NCBI GenBank assembly: GCA_043756275.1
Contig: JAYURJ010000176.1
Span: forward strand, 1 to 10,443
Source: UKL13-2 sp043756275
GTDB taxonomy: Bacteria > Pseudomonadota > Gammaproteobacteria > Burkholderiales > Usitatibacteraceae
DNA: 10,443 nt
Direction: 5' to 3'
Made by a program: the position numbers and the translations under genes. The notes below the pieces were generated by a model. That model did no database searches, was not told the origin of the DNA, and was given only the letters and a program-made list of their open reading frames with translations. Position 1 is the stretch's first letter, and each line of letters begins with the position of its first letter. Shown here one piece after another: positions 1 to 6,849 of this stretch.

Positions 1-21
1 GTTCGCCTTAAAGTCACTGGA

Positions 22-39
22 TCCCCGCCTTCGCGGGGA
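22..39. repeat. Short GC-rich palindromic repeat (hairpin)
   Basis: A 7-bp perfect stem TCCCCGC/GCGGGGA encloses a CTTC loop. It sits in a longer sequence (about 17-46) of the kind 'ctggatccccgccttcgcgggga', a dispersed intergenic repeat I recognise from many Proteobacteria. There is no T-run, so it is a poor intrinsic terminator, though it lies downstream of the minus-strand redoxin gene and could protect or end that transcript. The rest of 1-130 shows nothing I can assign. Confidence 0.6.
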
Positions 40-130
40 CGACGAATGTTGATATGTTCGCTATCAGCTTATTAAATTAATGATCGAGAAACGGAATAAT
101 ACGTGCAGCCCGACCATCACTTTAACTAGC

Positions 131-748
131 TTACGATTTGTATTTAACACTGCACCCGTATGGGGTGGACGTGGAAACCGACACCGGTTTGCCCGCCCTC
201 ATTTCGTCCAGCGCTGCCGCTACATAATTCCTGGCTGTCTTGATATCCGCAATATTGGCCGAGCGCTTGTCGTCGATGCCACCTGCGTAAACCAATGTGC
301 CTTGTGGGTTGATGATGTACATGTGCGGTGTGGTCTTGGCACCATAGGATTGGCCGGTCTTGCCGCTCTCGTCCATCAGGTAAGCCGTTGGCGATGCCTT
401 GCTCTTTTTCAGGATGCTATTCAACACATCCGGCTTCTTGTAATCCTGATGTCCCGGCTCCGTGGAGCTGACTGCCAGCCAAACCACGCCGTCCTTGGTG
501 TATATGGATTGCAGGCCTTGCATATTGGCGGAGTCATAGTGCTTCTTCACAAACGGGCACTCGGGGTTATGCCATTCGAGTACGACTGTCTTGCCTTTGT
601 AATCGGCGAGGTTGACCGCTTTGCCATTGGTGTCGCTCAAGGCAAAAGTGGGAGCGGGCTCCCCGACAGTGGCGGCGGCGTAGGCTGTAGACACTGCCAT
701 GAAGGGAAGCGATGCGGTGATCAACGAGGCAAGCAGGGTTTGATTCAT
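131..748 (-). CDS. Exported peroxiredoxin-like thioredoxin-fold protein (AhpC/TSA, PRX_like1 type)
   Basis: This is a 205-residue redoxin predicted to act outside the cytoplasm. Residues 1-24 form a hydrophobic signal peptide ending in an A-Y-A cleavage motif; it has no Lys or Arg before the hydrophobic core, which is unusual. The thioredoxin fold follows (about 27-185). It has a single-Cys active site N-P-E-C64-P-F-V-K-K-H-Y, the cis-Pro motif T-T-P141-H, and a C-terminal Y-G-C199-S-V-K-Y. That pairing of CPFV with a distal GCS-(I/V)-K is typical of the peroxiredoxin-like subgroup (cd02969 type), so a disulfide between Cys64 and Cys199 is likely by inference. The frame is open upstream to 835, but the start at 748 is preferred because it has an AAGGAG site and produces the signal peptide at the N-terminus. 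The substrate is unknown. Confidence 0.88.
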   Translation of the reverse strand: MNQTLLASLITASLPFMAVSTAYAAATVGEPAPTFALSDTNGKAVNLADYKGKTVVLEWHNPECPFVKKHYDSANMQGLQSIYTKDGVVWLAVSSTEPGHQDYKKPDVLNSILKKSKASPTAYLMDESGKTGQSYGAKTTPHMYIINPQGTLVYAGGIDDKRSANIADIKTARNYVAAALDEMRAGKPVSVSTSTPYGCSVKYKS

Positions 749-754
749 TGCGGG

Positions 755-760
755 CTCCTT
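755..760 (-). promoter_or_regulatory. Ribosome binding site of the redoxin gene
   Basis: AAGGAG on the minus strand lies 6 bases before the ATG at 748. It decides the start against the longer reading of the frame to 835, whose extra 29 residues look like non-coding sequence. Confidence 0.75.
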
Positions 761-866
761 GGTGAGTGGATGGTGATGTGAATACGAGGGCATTTGAGCA
801 GGATCTGCGGCAGAAGTTTCATTCCAACGAAGCACGCAGATGGCGCTGGACGTTTTTATAAGTGAC

Positions 867-1322
867 TCAAAGCGCTTTGGTCATAAAAGTGCTGAATGGG
901 TCCTCAACGTAGTCTCCAAACGGCCCGCACGGTTGGAATCCAAGCCGCATGTACAAGCCATGAGCGGGTGCAAATGTCGTCATGGGGCCGGTCTCCAGAC
1001 TCAGCCGCCGATATGCGCGCCGCTCAGCTTCATTCATTATGTGCTGCAGCAGTCCGACGGCCACGCCTTTGCGCAAGTGCGTTGAGGCGGTGCGCATCGA
1101 TTTGATTTCGCCGTGGAACGGATCAAGCTCCTTCAGTGCGCCGCAGCCTAACAATTCTTTATCCTGCCACGCGCACCAGAAAGTGATGTCGGGTTTGCGC
1201 AGCTTCTCAAGATCCAGCGCGTGCATGCTTTCCGGTGGCGATAACAGCGCCATGCCACGCAGGTGCTCCTGTAGAAGCTGCTCTATTTCCGGGCCTCTTA
1301 GATCGTCCAATCGAATATCCAT
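867..1322 (-). CDS. GNAT-family N-acetyltransferase (YsnE-like)
   Basis: A complete 151-residue single-domain GNAT protein, expected to transfer an acetyl group from acetyl-CoA to an unidentified amine. Family marks are S-P-P-E-S-x-H-A-L-D-L near residue 28, L-L-G-C-G-A-L-K-E-L at 57-66, G-E-I-K-S-M-R-T at 71-78, the acetyl-CoA loop L-R-K-G-V-A-V-G-L-L (83-92), and a C-terminal L-G-F-x-P-C-G-P-F-x-D-Y. This set resembles the YsnE-type group of small acetyltransferases. The usual R-G-x-G-x-G/A loop is slightly changed (R-K-G-V-A). A GAGGA sequence lies about 12 bases before the ATG, rather far. The redoxin gene follows on the same strand after 118 bases, so they may or may not be co-transcribed. 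Confidence 0.85.
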   Translation of the reverse strand: MDIRLDDLRGPEIEQLLQEHLRGMALLSPPESMHALDLEKLRKPDITFWCAWQDKELLGCGALKELDPFHGEIKSMRTASTHLRKGVAVGLLQHIMNEAERRAYRRLSLETGPMTTFAPAHGLYMRLGFQPCGPFGDYVEDPFSTFMTKAL

Positions 1323-1713
1323 GCGCTTGAAAATTCCTCAGTTCGCGGGACACGTGGCGCAAGAGCGACAGCAAGAAAAATTGGTCATTTCCGTAGTTTA
1401 CTTAACGCCGTGTCGGTCGTCTATTGGCTGACAAGGGCGAAGTGTTTGTGCGCATGACGGACGGAGGGCGAACTGCCGAACGCGGACGTCGCGTATCCAA
1501 AGCTTGCGAAGCCAGCGGCGTTTACCTGCACCGACAAAATATGTTCGTCGCCGATTTATGAATCAAGTGAAACTAAGCCGACGATTCAGCGCTTGGCAAA
1601 AGGCAATTCGCCGTCACAGACGAACGCGATAGCAGATGGGTTGACCGCGCCCCCATCACAGTTTAGATTGCGCCATCACAATCCTTTGTTCGCAGACAGA
1701 AAAGGAGCGCCCG
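1323..1713. other. Intergenic region between divergent genes
   Basis: This stretch of about 390 bases separates the minus-strand GNAT from the plus-strand YdeI-like gene. I see no conserved gene. A plus-strand frame of about 50 codons ending at a TGA near 1560 has no start signal or family resemblance. The only usable signal is the candidate promoter at 1641-1669, directly before the next gene. The octamer CCATCACA occurs twice, about 20 bases apart, around that promoter's -10 region. Confidence 0.5.
1641..1669 (+). promoter_or_regulatory. Candidate sigma-70 promoter of the YdeI-like gene
   Basis: TTGACC (1641-1646, 5 of 6 to consensus) and TAGATT (1664-1669, 4 of 6) are separated by 17 bases. 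Transcription would start near 1676, about 38 bases before the ATG. An AAGGAG site at 1702-1707 lies 6 bases before that ATG. Confidence 0.45.
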
Positions 1714-2316
1714 ATGGGAACCAAAGATCCGCGCATTGATGCCTATATCGCCAAGTCGGCCGCCTTCGCCAAACCGATCCTCACGCACGTACGCAAACAG
1801 GTGCACGCCAATTGTCCGGACGCGACCGAAACGATCAAATGGGGCATGCCGTTCTTCGAGTACAAGAACCGCATTTTTTCAAACATGGCGGCGTTCAAGG
1901 CGCACTGTGCAGTCGGCTTTTGGAACGGAGCGTTGCTGAAGATCGATTCCACACTGGATAAGGCGATGGGCCAGTTCGGCCGCATTACTTCACTCGCAGA
2001 TTTGCCCGGCGAGAAGGAATTTGCGCGCATCATCAAGGCTGCGGTGACGCTGCACGATGAGGGTGCGAAATTACCATCGCGCGTAAAACCTGCCGAGAAA
2101 AAAGAATTGGTTGTGCCGGATTATTTCCTTGCTGCAGTGAAGAAAAACAAGAAGGCACTGACAGCTTTCGAGGCTTTCAGCCCATCGAAGCAAAGGGAAT
2201 ACGTGGAATGGATCACCGAGGCCAAAACCGATGTGACGCGCGACAAACGTCTGGCGCAGGCGGTCGAGTGGATGAGTGAGGGCAAGAGTCGAAACTGGAA
2301 ATACCAGAACTGCTGA
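1714..2316 (+). CDS. DUF1801 / YdeI-OmdA family protein
   Basis: A complete 200-residue cytoplasmic protein with two recognisable parts. Residues about 16-115 match the DUF1801 fold, with the signature E-T-I-K-W-G-M-P-F-F-E-Y (39-50) and F-K-A-H-C-A-V-G-F-W (61-70). Residues about 135-195 match the OmdA (YdeI/OmpD-associated) domain, with a Lys-rich stretch, then F-E-A-F-S-P-S-K-Q-R-E-Y-V-E-W-I and a terminal R-N-W-K-Y. Family annotation links such proteins to bacteriocin protection in Bacillus, but no molecular activity is established, so I assign none. The start is supported by AAGGAG 6 bases upstream and a candidate promoter at 1641-1669. It is followed by a minus-strand gene ending 30 bases downstream, with no clear terminator between. 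Confidence 0.88.
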   Translation: MGTKDPRIDAYIAKSAAFAKPILTHVRKQVHANCPDATETIKWGMPFFEYKNRIFSNMAAFKAHCAVGFWNGALLKIDSTLDKAMGQFGRITSLADLPGEKEFARIIKAAVTLHDEGAKLPSRVKPAEKKELVVPDYFLAAVKKNKKALTAFEAFSPSKQREYVEWITEAKTDVTRDKRLAQAVEWMSEGKSRNWKYQNC

Positions 2317-2346
2317 AAGCTGCAATATTTTTGACGTGCTGTAGTG

Positions 2347-2874
2347 TCAACTTGCTTGTAAGACCTGGCTTCGATGCATCAGCAATTCATCAGGTGCCAC
2401 TTGATGGTTGATATGCTCGGCCGGTGAAGCAAGCGAAAATCCCAAGTGTTCCAGCAACCGTACTGACCGTAAATTTTCCCGCTTGAGTTCGGCAGTATAA
2501 GTGTGGACCCGGTAGTGCGCGCCAAGTTCAGTCATCATCGCGTCGACAGCCTCACGCGCTAGCCCTCGGCCCCAATACGCGCTAGCGAACACATATGCGA
2601 TCGCCGCATAACCATCCGGGTGCAGCGTCGCCTGCACGTAGCCGATGAGTTCGGTCGTTGGCATGCGTGCCACCCAGTTTAGCCATTGTTCCTGCCCGTC
2701 CGGCGATTGCCGTGATTCGAGTTTCGCGAATCGCGTGCGCAACCATGCGAGCGACTGTGGCGGCGCGTTCTCAAACATGTAAATGGCAGGATCATTTAGA
2801 ACGACGAACATTTCATCGGCATGCGCGATTGTCTGCGGCTCCAACGTGAGCGAGACTGTCTCGATGATTCGCAT
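2347..2874 (-). CDS. RimJ/RimL-like GNAT N-acetyltransferase
   Basis: An acetyltransferase of 175 residues from the ATG at 2874. It opens with the RimJ/RimL-type pattern I-E-T-V-S-L-T-L-E-P and has a D-P-A-I-Y-M-F segment. The acetyl-CoA loop is Y-W-G-R-G-L-A-R-E-A-V, and the end pattern is N-L-R-S-V-R-L-L-E-H-L-G-F. The substrate (protein N-terminus, antibiotic or other amine) cannot be read from sequence. The frame stays open to a GTG at 2910, inside the end of plsY, which would give 187 residues and a 17-base overlap. I prefer 2874 because the family usually starts just before the (L/I)-E-T motif, but neither start has a good Shine-Dalgarno. The gene directly follows plsY on the same strand and is probably translated from the same mRNA. 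Confidence 0.82.
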   Translation of the reverse strand: MRIIETVSLTLEPQTIAHADEMFVVLNDPAIYMFENAPPQSLAWLRTRFAKLESRQSPDGQEQWLNWVARMPTTELIGYVQATLHPDGYAAIAYVFASAYWGRGLAREAVDAMMTELGAHYRVHTYTAELKRENLRSVRLLEHLGFSLASPAEHINHQVAPDELLMHRSQVLQAS

Positions 2875-2893
2875 TGCGGATATCTGGCTTGAT

Positions 2894-3529
2894 TTAGACA
2901 GCTTCTCCACCAGTCTCAGTCGTCGGCTTCTTTTTCCCCAGCCGCGATTCGGTACCAGCCATCAGCTTCGTAATATTTTCCCGATGCCGCCATACCAGCA
3001 GTGCCGACATCAAAATCACTGCCGGTAACGCCGCCGTGATGCCAAACAGGAAGAAGCAGTAAACCGGCGCGAACACCGACGCAACGATTGCTGCGAGTGA
3101 GGAATAGCGGAAGAAAAACGCGATGATCAACCACGTCGAAAACGTGGCCAGACCGAGCCAAACGTTGATCGCGATCAGGATACCAAGTGCAGTTGCCACG
3201 CCCTTGCCACCGAGAAACTTGAAGAACACGGGAAACAGATGGCCGAGGAAAACCGCGATGGCGACACCGGCGACGGTGGCGGGAGAAAGTCCGAAATCGG
3301 CAGCATATTTTTGCGCGAGCCATACCGCGAACCAGCCTTTACCAGCATCGCCCAACAGCGTGAGGATCGCGGCCAGTTTTTTGCCGGTGCGCAACACATT
3401 GGTCGCGCCAGGGTTGCCCGAGCCGTAGGTGTGCGGGTCTGGCAGGCCCATCGCCCAGCTCACAATCACGGCAAACGAAAGCGAGCCGATGAGATAGGCG
3501 AGAATGATGGCGATCAGGGAGTTGGTCAT
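2894..3529 (-). CDS. plsY: Glycerol-3-phosphate acyltransferase PlsY
   Basis: PlsY is the inner-membrane enzyme that transfers an acyl group from acyl-phosphate to glycerol-3-phosphate, the first step of phospholipid synthesis. The 211-residue protein is almost entirely membrane-spanning and has the three PlsY motifs: G-S-G-N-P-G-A-T-N-V-L-R at 36-47, the G-H-L-F-P...G-G-K-G-V-A-T-x-x-G loop at 96-116, and R-H-R-x-N-I-x-K-L-x-x-G-x-E at 181-194. The G-D-x-x-K-G element (60-65) is also present. Length is normal for the family. Only 23 bases separate its ATG from the divergent folB ATG, so any promoter must reach into folB. The GNAT gene downstream starts at or just after its stop. Confidence 0.95.
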   Translation of the reverse strand: MTNSLIAIILAYLIGSLSFAVIVSWAMGLPDPHTYGSGNPGATNVLRTGKKLAAILTLLGDAGKGWFAVWLAQKYAADFGLSPATVAGVAIAVFLGHLFPVFFKFLGGKGVATALGILIAINVWLGLATFSTWLIIAFFFRYSSLAAIVASVFAPVYCFFLFGITAALPAVILMSALLVWRHRENITKLMAGTESRLGKKKPTTETGGEAV

Positions 3530-3539
3530 GCCGATACTC

Positions 3540-3545
3540 TACAAT
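3540..3545 (+). promoter_or_regulatory. Candidate -10 element for a leaderless folB transcript
   Basis: TACAAT (5 of 6 to TATAAT) lies in the 23-base plsY-folB gap, ending 7 bases before the folB ATG. This would place the transcription start at 3552-3553, on the start codon itself. No Shine-Dalgarno precedes the ATG. No good -35 is seen at 17 bases, which limits confidence. Confidence 0.3.
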
Positions 3546-3552
3546 ACTTTGC

Positions 3553-3954
3553 ATGGACACCATCTTCATCCGCGAGCTTCGCGCCGACGCGTGGATCGGC
3601 ATTTATGAGTGGGAGAAACTTTCCCCGCAAACGCTAGATTTCAATCTTGAGATCGGCCTCGACACGCACGTCGCGGGCGAGAGCGACAATATTGGCGATA
3701 CCGTCGACTACGGCAAAGTGGTGGATCGGATTCGCAGCGATTTGAAGGATCAGCATTTCAAGCTGCTCGAAGCGCTGGCGGAACATATTTCGCAAGTCGT
3801 GCTGCACGATTTCAACGCGCAGTGGGTAAAAATCAGCGTGGCCAAGATCAACCACATGCGCGGCGTGAAGATGGTCGGTGTGACGATTGCCAGGCGGCGC
3901 GATGATGCGGGTGCGCGCACGGTGCCGGGTACGGGCGATAACGTTTCTGCATAG
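3553..3954 (+). CDS. folB: Dihydroneopterin aldolase FolB
   Basis: FolB cleaves 7,8-dihydroneopterin to 6-hydroxymethyl-dihydropterin and glycolaldehyde in folate synthesis, as a cytoplasmic oligomer. The 133-residue protein begins with the usual M-D-T-I-F-I-R-x-L-R. It has I-G-I-Y-E-W-E-K (16-23) for the substrate loop, the T-V-D-Y53-G-K motif, the L-L-E73-A-L-A-E-H segment whose Glu anchors the pterin, and the active-site Lys98 in V-A-K-I-N-H-M-R-G. In most homologues the last motif reads S-K-P-x-A-x-R-G; here K-I-N-H-M-R-G is a modest variant. The C-terminal 15 or so residues (A-G-A-R-T-V-P-G onward) extend past the conserved fold. A DUF2905 gene follows after 17 bases, probably in the same transcript. 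Confidence 0.93.
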   Translation: MDTIFIRELRADAWIGIYEWEKLSPQTLDFNLEIGLDTHVAGESDNIGDTVDYGKVVDRIRSDLKDQHFKLLEALAEHISQVVLHDFNAQWVKISVAKINHMRGVKMVGVTIARRRDDAGARTVPGTGDNVSA

Positions 3955-3971
3955 CTGGCATCGACGCATAG

Positions 3972-4172
3972 ATGATCAAGTGGATTCTGGTGCTGGCGGT
4001 GGTGGTCATTTTGCTCGGCCTGTTTGCGCCGCAATTGGCGAAGCTGGGGCTCTGGAAACTGCCGGGCGATCTACGATTCAAACGCAATGGCCGTGAATAT
4101 TTTCTGCCGATCACGAGCACGGTGCTGGTGAGTCTGGCGCTAACGTTGCTGCTGCGGTTGTTCGGGCGCTGA
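3972..4172 (+). CDS. DUF2905 family small membrane protein
   Basis: A 66-residue inner-membrane protein with two hydrophobic helices (about 3-21 and 46-63). They are joined by a loop containing K-L-P-G-D-L-R-F-K-R-N-G and F-L-P-I-T-S, which is the DUF2905 signature. Function is unknown for the family. It lies 17 bases after the folB stop and lacks a clear Shine-Dalgarno, which suggests translation coupled to folB. Its stop is 6 bases from the stop of the convergent ybaK, and no terminator fits between them, so the two transcripts probably overlap. Confidence 0.85.
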   Translation: MIKWILVLAVVVILLGLFAPQLAKLGLWKLPGDLRFKRNGREYFLPITSTVLVSLALTLLLRLFGR

Positions 4173-4178
4173 CAGACC

Positions 4179-4661
4179 TTATTCCACCAGTGCCGCATTC
4201 ACCAGTTGCAGATTCACCACCCGCGCCACCTCCTGCGGTGACATGCCAACGAGGAACCCGCGCTTGCCGCCATTGATAAGAATGCGATCAAGCGCCAGAA
4301 TTGATGCCTCCATGAAAACCGGCATGGGTTTGCGCAACCCAAACGGTGAACAGCCACCGACCTGATAGCCGGAGTGACGCGTTGCATCCTCGGGCTTGCA
4401 CGGTGTCACGCGCTTGGCACCAATCTGCCGCGCCAGTTCCTTGGTACTGACTTTTCGGTCGCCATGCATCAGCACGCACAGCGGATTGCGCTTGTCGTCT
4501 TCAAAAATCAGCGTCTTGACGACGTGATGCTCATCGACACCGAGCGAAGAGGATGAAACGCTGGTGCCGCCGTGTTCGACATAATCGTAAACATGCTCGG
4601 TGTAAATAACGCCATGCTGTTTGAGCATTGACGTGGCAGGCGTTTCTGAATGTTTGCGCAT
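4179..4661 (-). CDS. ybaK: Cys-tRNA(Pro)/aminoacyl-tRNA deacylase YbaK
   Basis: A complete 160-residue YbaK/EbsC protein, a trans-editing enzyme that hydrolyses mischarged tRNA, classically Cys-tRNA(Pro). Visible family marks are T-P-A-T near the N-terminus, the V-V-K49-T-L-I-F segment with the conserved lysine, K-x-V-S-x-K-x-L-A-R near 70, and the G-G-C-S-P-F-G loop at 102-108. These are followed by I-L-I-N-G-G-K-R-G. A single-domain free-standing form of this length is normal. There is no clear Shine-Dalgarno before the ATG. The histidine kinase gene lies 89 bases upstream on the same strand, so read-through from it is possible. Confidence 0.92.
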   Translation of the reverse strand: MRKHSETPATSMLKQHGVIYTEHVYDYVEHGGTSVSSSSLGVDEHHVVKTLIFEDDKRNPLCVLMHGDRKVSTKELARQIGAKRVTPCKPEDATRHSGYQVGGCSPFGLRKPMPVFMEASILALDRILINGGKRGFLVGMSPQEVARVVNLQLVNAALVE

Positions 4662-4737
4662 GGCAATTTTGATGAAAGTCTAGTACTGGCACTCTTCACA
4701 GAGGCATATCGGCCTGAAGGCCTCGTCAATACTCGTT

Positions 4738-4758
4738 CTGCATATATTTATTATGCAG
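4738..4758. repeat. Perfect 7-bp stem-loop over the histidine kinase stop codon
   Basis: CTGCATA and TATGCAG form a perfect stem with a 7-base AT-only loop. The minus-strand TAA stop of the histidine kinase (4751-4753) lies across the loop and stem. There is no T-run on either strand, so it is not a canonical terminator. Confidence 0.5.
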
Positions 4759-6496
4759 CCCGCAATTCAAACCTGACCTCCCCCGCCACATTCGCCGCCA
4801 ATGACAGCACGTACCCGGCTTGCTCGGCTTGCTTGAATGCCTGATACAAACCAATGCCGAGCCCGCCGCCACGTGAGTTTGCGATTGGCGCGCGGAACAG
4901 ATTTTCGACTGCCGCACTGGCGATGACACTGCCGCTGTCATTGATCGTCAACGCGGCTGCGTCGTCGATCAATAACTCAATCGAGATGCTGATACCGGGC
5001 TCGCGTTGCTGTTTCTTGCGCGCATTTTCCAGACAATTCTCAAGCACGGTGTCGAATAAATTGACGGGCAGCGCCACCTTCATATCACCGCGCGCTATAA
5101 ACGAGGCACCGCTTCCTGCATGTCGCGCCAGCACATCATTCCACCACTCTTCAGCAGCGAGCGTCAGGCTGGTGCCACCGAGCGCAGGATTTTGCAATTT
5201 ATCGAGCGTCGTTTGCAGGCGCTTGGTCAGTTGTGGCAACTGCCGATCCAGCATCGCCTCGTAAGGTGTCGCGGCCCGGCGTTCAGCCGGCGGGCCATCA
5301 TCATCGCCGCCCTGCCGCGCGATGCTTTTTGAGGTCAATGCGAACAGCGACTGCAACAGGTTCTTGATGTCGTGGGTAAGCTTGGCACCGGTCTCATGCA
5401 CGGCTTGCATGTATGCATTCTGCTTGATCACTTGTTCGCGCCGCTTGCCTTCGTAAAATTCGCCGACAACCTGTGCCAGCAACCGCAAATGCAGAAACAG
5501 CGCGGGCGAAAGCGCGCTCTCGGTATGAAATGTGATGTCGAGCTCGTGGTAACGAAACTGCGCGGGATGGCTGGTTTCCTTGCCGAATTCGCCACGGCCA
5601 TCGGGTGCGATCCATTTGCAGCCCAATATCCACGGCATGGTAGACACTTCCGCCATTGCGGTTTGCAGAAAGCGTGCCGCTGTCATTTCGGTTTCGGACA
5701 GGGTGGCAATGCGCCGCATCCATAATTCAAACGGCATGCCGACGCTCATCAGGTAGCGCGAAAAATAGGTGCGCAAACCACCATAACCCGCCCGCGGCCC
5801 CCACAGCGCGGCGAGCAGTAGCAACGCGCCGGAAAACGACATCACCGTCAATAGCACCGCGCGAAAATATGAATTGTCGGTAACGCGCATCGCCGCGATG
5901 CTGCCAAGTACCAGCACCACCACGAGCTGGAAAATAAACAGGCTGTAGAAAAAATCAAAGACCTGCGCCGTGGTTTCATCTTCGGCGCGATATGGCAACA
6001 CCGCCATGATCAGCAACGCCACCGGCAAAATAACTTTTACCATCGCCGTCAGACCCACCGGCAACGCGCTGATCTTCAGCAGCAGCACCGGCACGGCCCA
6101 GAGCAACAAAATGGTGAACAAATAAAACACGGCCACCAAATAAAACCGGCCACGGCGCGCCGCCTGCAAGGTGAATACTTTGCCACCCATGATGCCGATC
6201 AGAATGGCGACCCAGGTCATCATCATCCATCCGGACAAACTGTAGATCGCGGCCCCGGTGATAACAAAAAACAGACCGGTGGCGAATACATTGAGCTCGC
6301 TCTCGGTGCTGACAAATGGCTGCCACAGCAAGAACAAACCGAAATGCACCATCAGCCAGCTACGCTGAAAGTAGCCGCCAGGCTCGGCAATCAGGCCTGC
6401 ATGCAACGACAGCAACATGGCGAGAATGACCCATCGCCGCCAACGCATGAGCGTCGTGGCCAAGGGTGCTGTTCGGGGGGCAAAAACGCTGGTCAT
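4751..6496 (-). CDS. Multi-spanning membrane sensor histidine kinase
   Basis: A 581-residue sensor kinase. The N-terminal half (about 20-235) holds seven or eight hydrophobic segments with short loops and no large periplasmic domain, suggesting that it senses something in or at the membrane. A soluble linker (about 255-350) ends in a charged helix. The H-box is K-L-T-H375-D-I-K-N-L-L, the H-D-x-K-N type also seen in PrsK-like and NtrY-like kinases. The ATPase domain has an N-box E-N-C-L-E-N491-A, a D520-S-G box and a glycine box G-G-G-L-G-I-G-L (543-550). All phosphotransfer and ATP-binding motifs look intact. No response regulator is present in the window, so it is an orphan here. There is no good ribosome site at 6496, and the Met at residue 17 is an alternative start. 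Signal and partner are unknown. Confidence 0.9.
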   Translation of the reverse strand: MTSVFAPRTAPLATTLMRWRRWVILAMLLSLHAGLIAEPGGYFQRSWLMVHFGLFLLWQPFVSTESELNVFATGLFFVITGAAIYSLSGWMMMTWVAILIGIMGGKVFTLQAARRGRFYLVAVFYLFTILLLWAVPVLLLKISALPVGLTAMVKVILPVALLIMAVLPYRAEDETTAQVFDFFYSLFIFQLVVVLVLGSIAAMRVTDNSYFRAVLLTVMSFSGALLLLAALWGPRAGYGGLRTYFSRYLMSVGMPFELWMRRIATLSETEMTAARFLQTAMAEVSTMPWILGCKWIAPDGRGEFGKETSHPAQFRYHELDITFHTESALSPALFLHLRLLAQVVGEFYEGKRREQVIKQNAYMQAVHETGAKLTHDIKNLLQSLFALTSKSIARQGGDDDGPPAERRAATPYEAMLDRQLPQLTKRLQTTLDKLQNPALGGTSLTLAAEEWWNDVLARHAGSGASFIARGDMKVALPVNLFDTVLENCLENARKKQQREPGISISIELLIDDAAALTINDSGSVIASAAVENLFRAPIANSRGGGLGIGLYQAFKQAEQAGYVLSLAANVAGEVRFELRAA

Positions 6497-6553
6497 CTAT
6501 TTGGTTGGTGTATGGATTAGTGCTGGAAGAAATAGTTGGGGCTAGGGAAGCTC

Positions 6554-6671
6554 TGATCAAGTCTATTTTGAGTGTGGTTCGATGCTTCGACAGGCTCAGC
6601 ACAGGCCGAGCTCACCACGAACGGAATCAATAACTTACCGTTCGTCCTGAGCCTGTCGAAGGACTTGATCA
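6554..6671. repeat. Compound palindromic repeat element
   Basis: There are three nested inverted pairs. The outer pair is TGATCAAGTC (6554-6563) with GACTTGATCA (6662-6671). The middle pair is CTTCGACAGGCTCAG (6585-6599) with its exact complement at 6647-6661. The inner pair is CGAACGG (6618-6624) with CCGTTCG (6638-6644). The left arm carries an extra 18 bases (6600-6617) where the right arm has two, as if two variants of the repeat had been joined. The CTTCGACA(A/G)GCTCAG...CGAACGG unit is a dispersed repeat known from many environmental Proteobacteria. Confidence 0.8.
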
Positions 6672-6739
6672 AAGATACCCCAAGCGTAGCCTGAATTAAT
6701 GCCCGATGCCATCGCGCAAGCGCATGGCCACTTTTAATG

Positions 6740-6756
6740 TGTCGAAAACCCGGACA
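6740..6756. promoter_or_regulatory. Possible activator site upstream of the sigma-54 promoter
   Basis: TGTC (6740-6743) and GACA (6753-6756) form an inverted pair centred about 129 bases before the predicted transcription start. That is a usual distance for enhancer-binding proteins. TGTC-type boxes are known for PilR of Pseudomonas. The match is short and could be chance. Confidence 0.2.
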
Positions 6757-6831
6757 GGTGTTGATTTTTTAAGCAACTCAAGCCGTCGTAAGCCCGGCAT
6801 CGTATCGTAAGAATTTAATAATTTCTTTATA

Positions 6832-6844
6832 AATCAATATCCTA
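6832..6844 (+). promoter_or_regulatory. Candidate IHF binding site
   Basis: AATCAATATCCTA matches WATCAANNNNTTR at all fixed positions but one. It lies in an AT-rich tract between the possible activator site and the sigma-54 promoter, the usual place for IHF bending. Confidence 0.35.
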
Positions 6845-6849
6845 CATAC

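Larger units (their letters stand above)
6497..6849. other. Intergenic control region between the kinase and the prepilin unit
   Basis: About 350 bases without a gene precede the sigma-54 promoter. It holds the compound palindromic repeat (6554-6671), a TGTC/GACA inverted pair (6740-6756) and an AT-rich tract with an IHF-like site (6832-6844). Open frames crossing the repeat encode the familiar spurious L-S-L-S-K-H peptide of this repeat family and are not genes. Confidence 0.6.

Noticed and set aside
80..781. Long open frame on the plus strand opposite the redoxin gene
   Set aside because: It mirrors the minus-strand gene, which has a signal peptide, thioredoxin motifs and a ribosome site; the plus-strand protein shows no family pattern.
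749..835. N-terminal extension of the redoxin to 835
   Set aside because: The AAGGAG site and signal peptide place the start at 748; the extension would bury the signal peptide.
1400..1560. Small plus-strand frame ending near 1560 in the gap before the YdeI-like gene
   Set aside because: About 50 open codons are within chance, with no ribosome site or recognisable motif.
6360..6602. Open frame giving M-L-S-L-S-K-H-R-T
   Set aside because: This is the well-known spurious peptide produced by the dispersed CTTCGACAGGCTCAG repeat.
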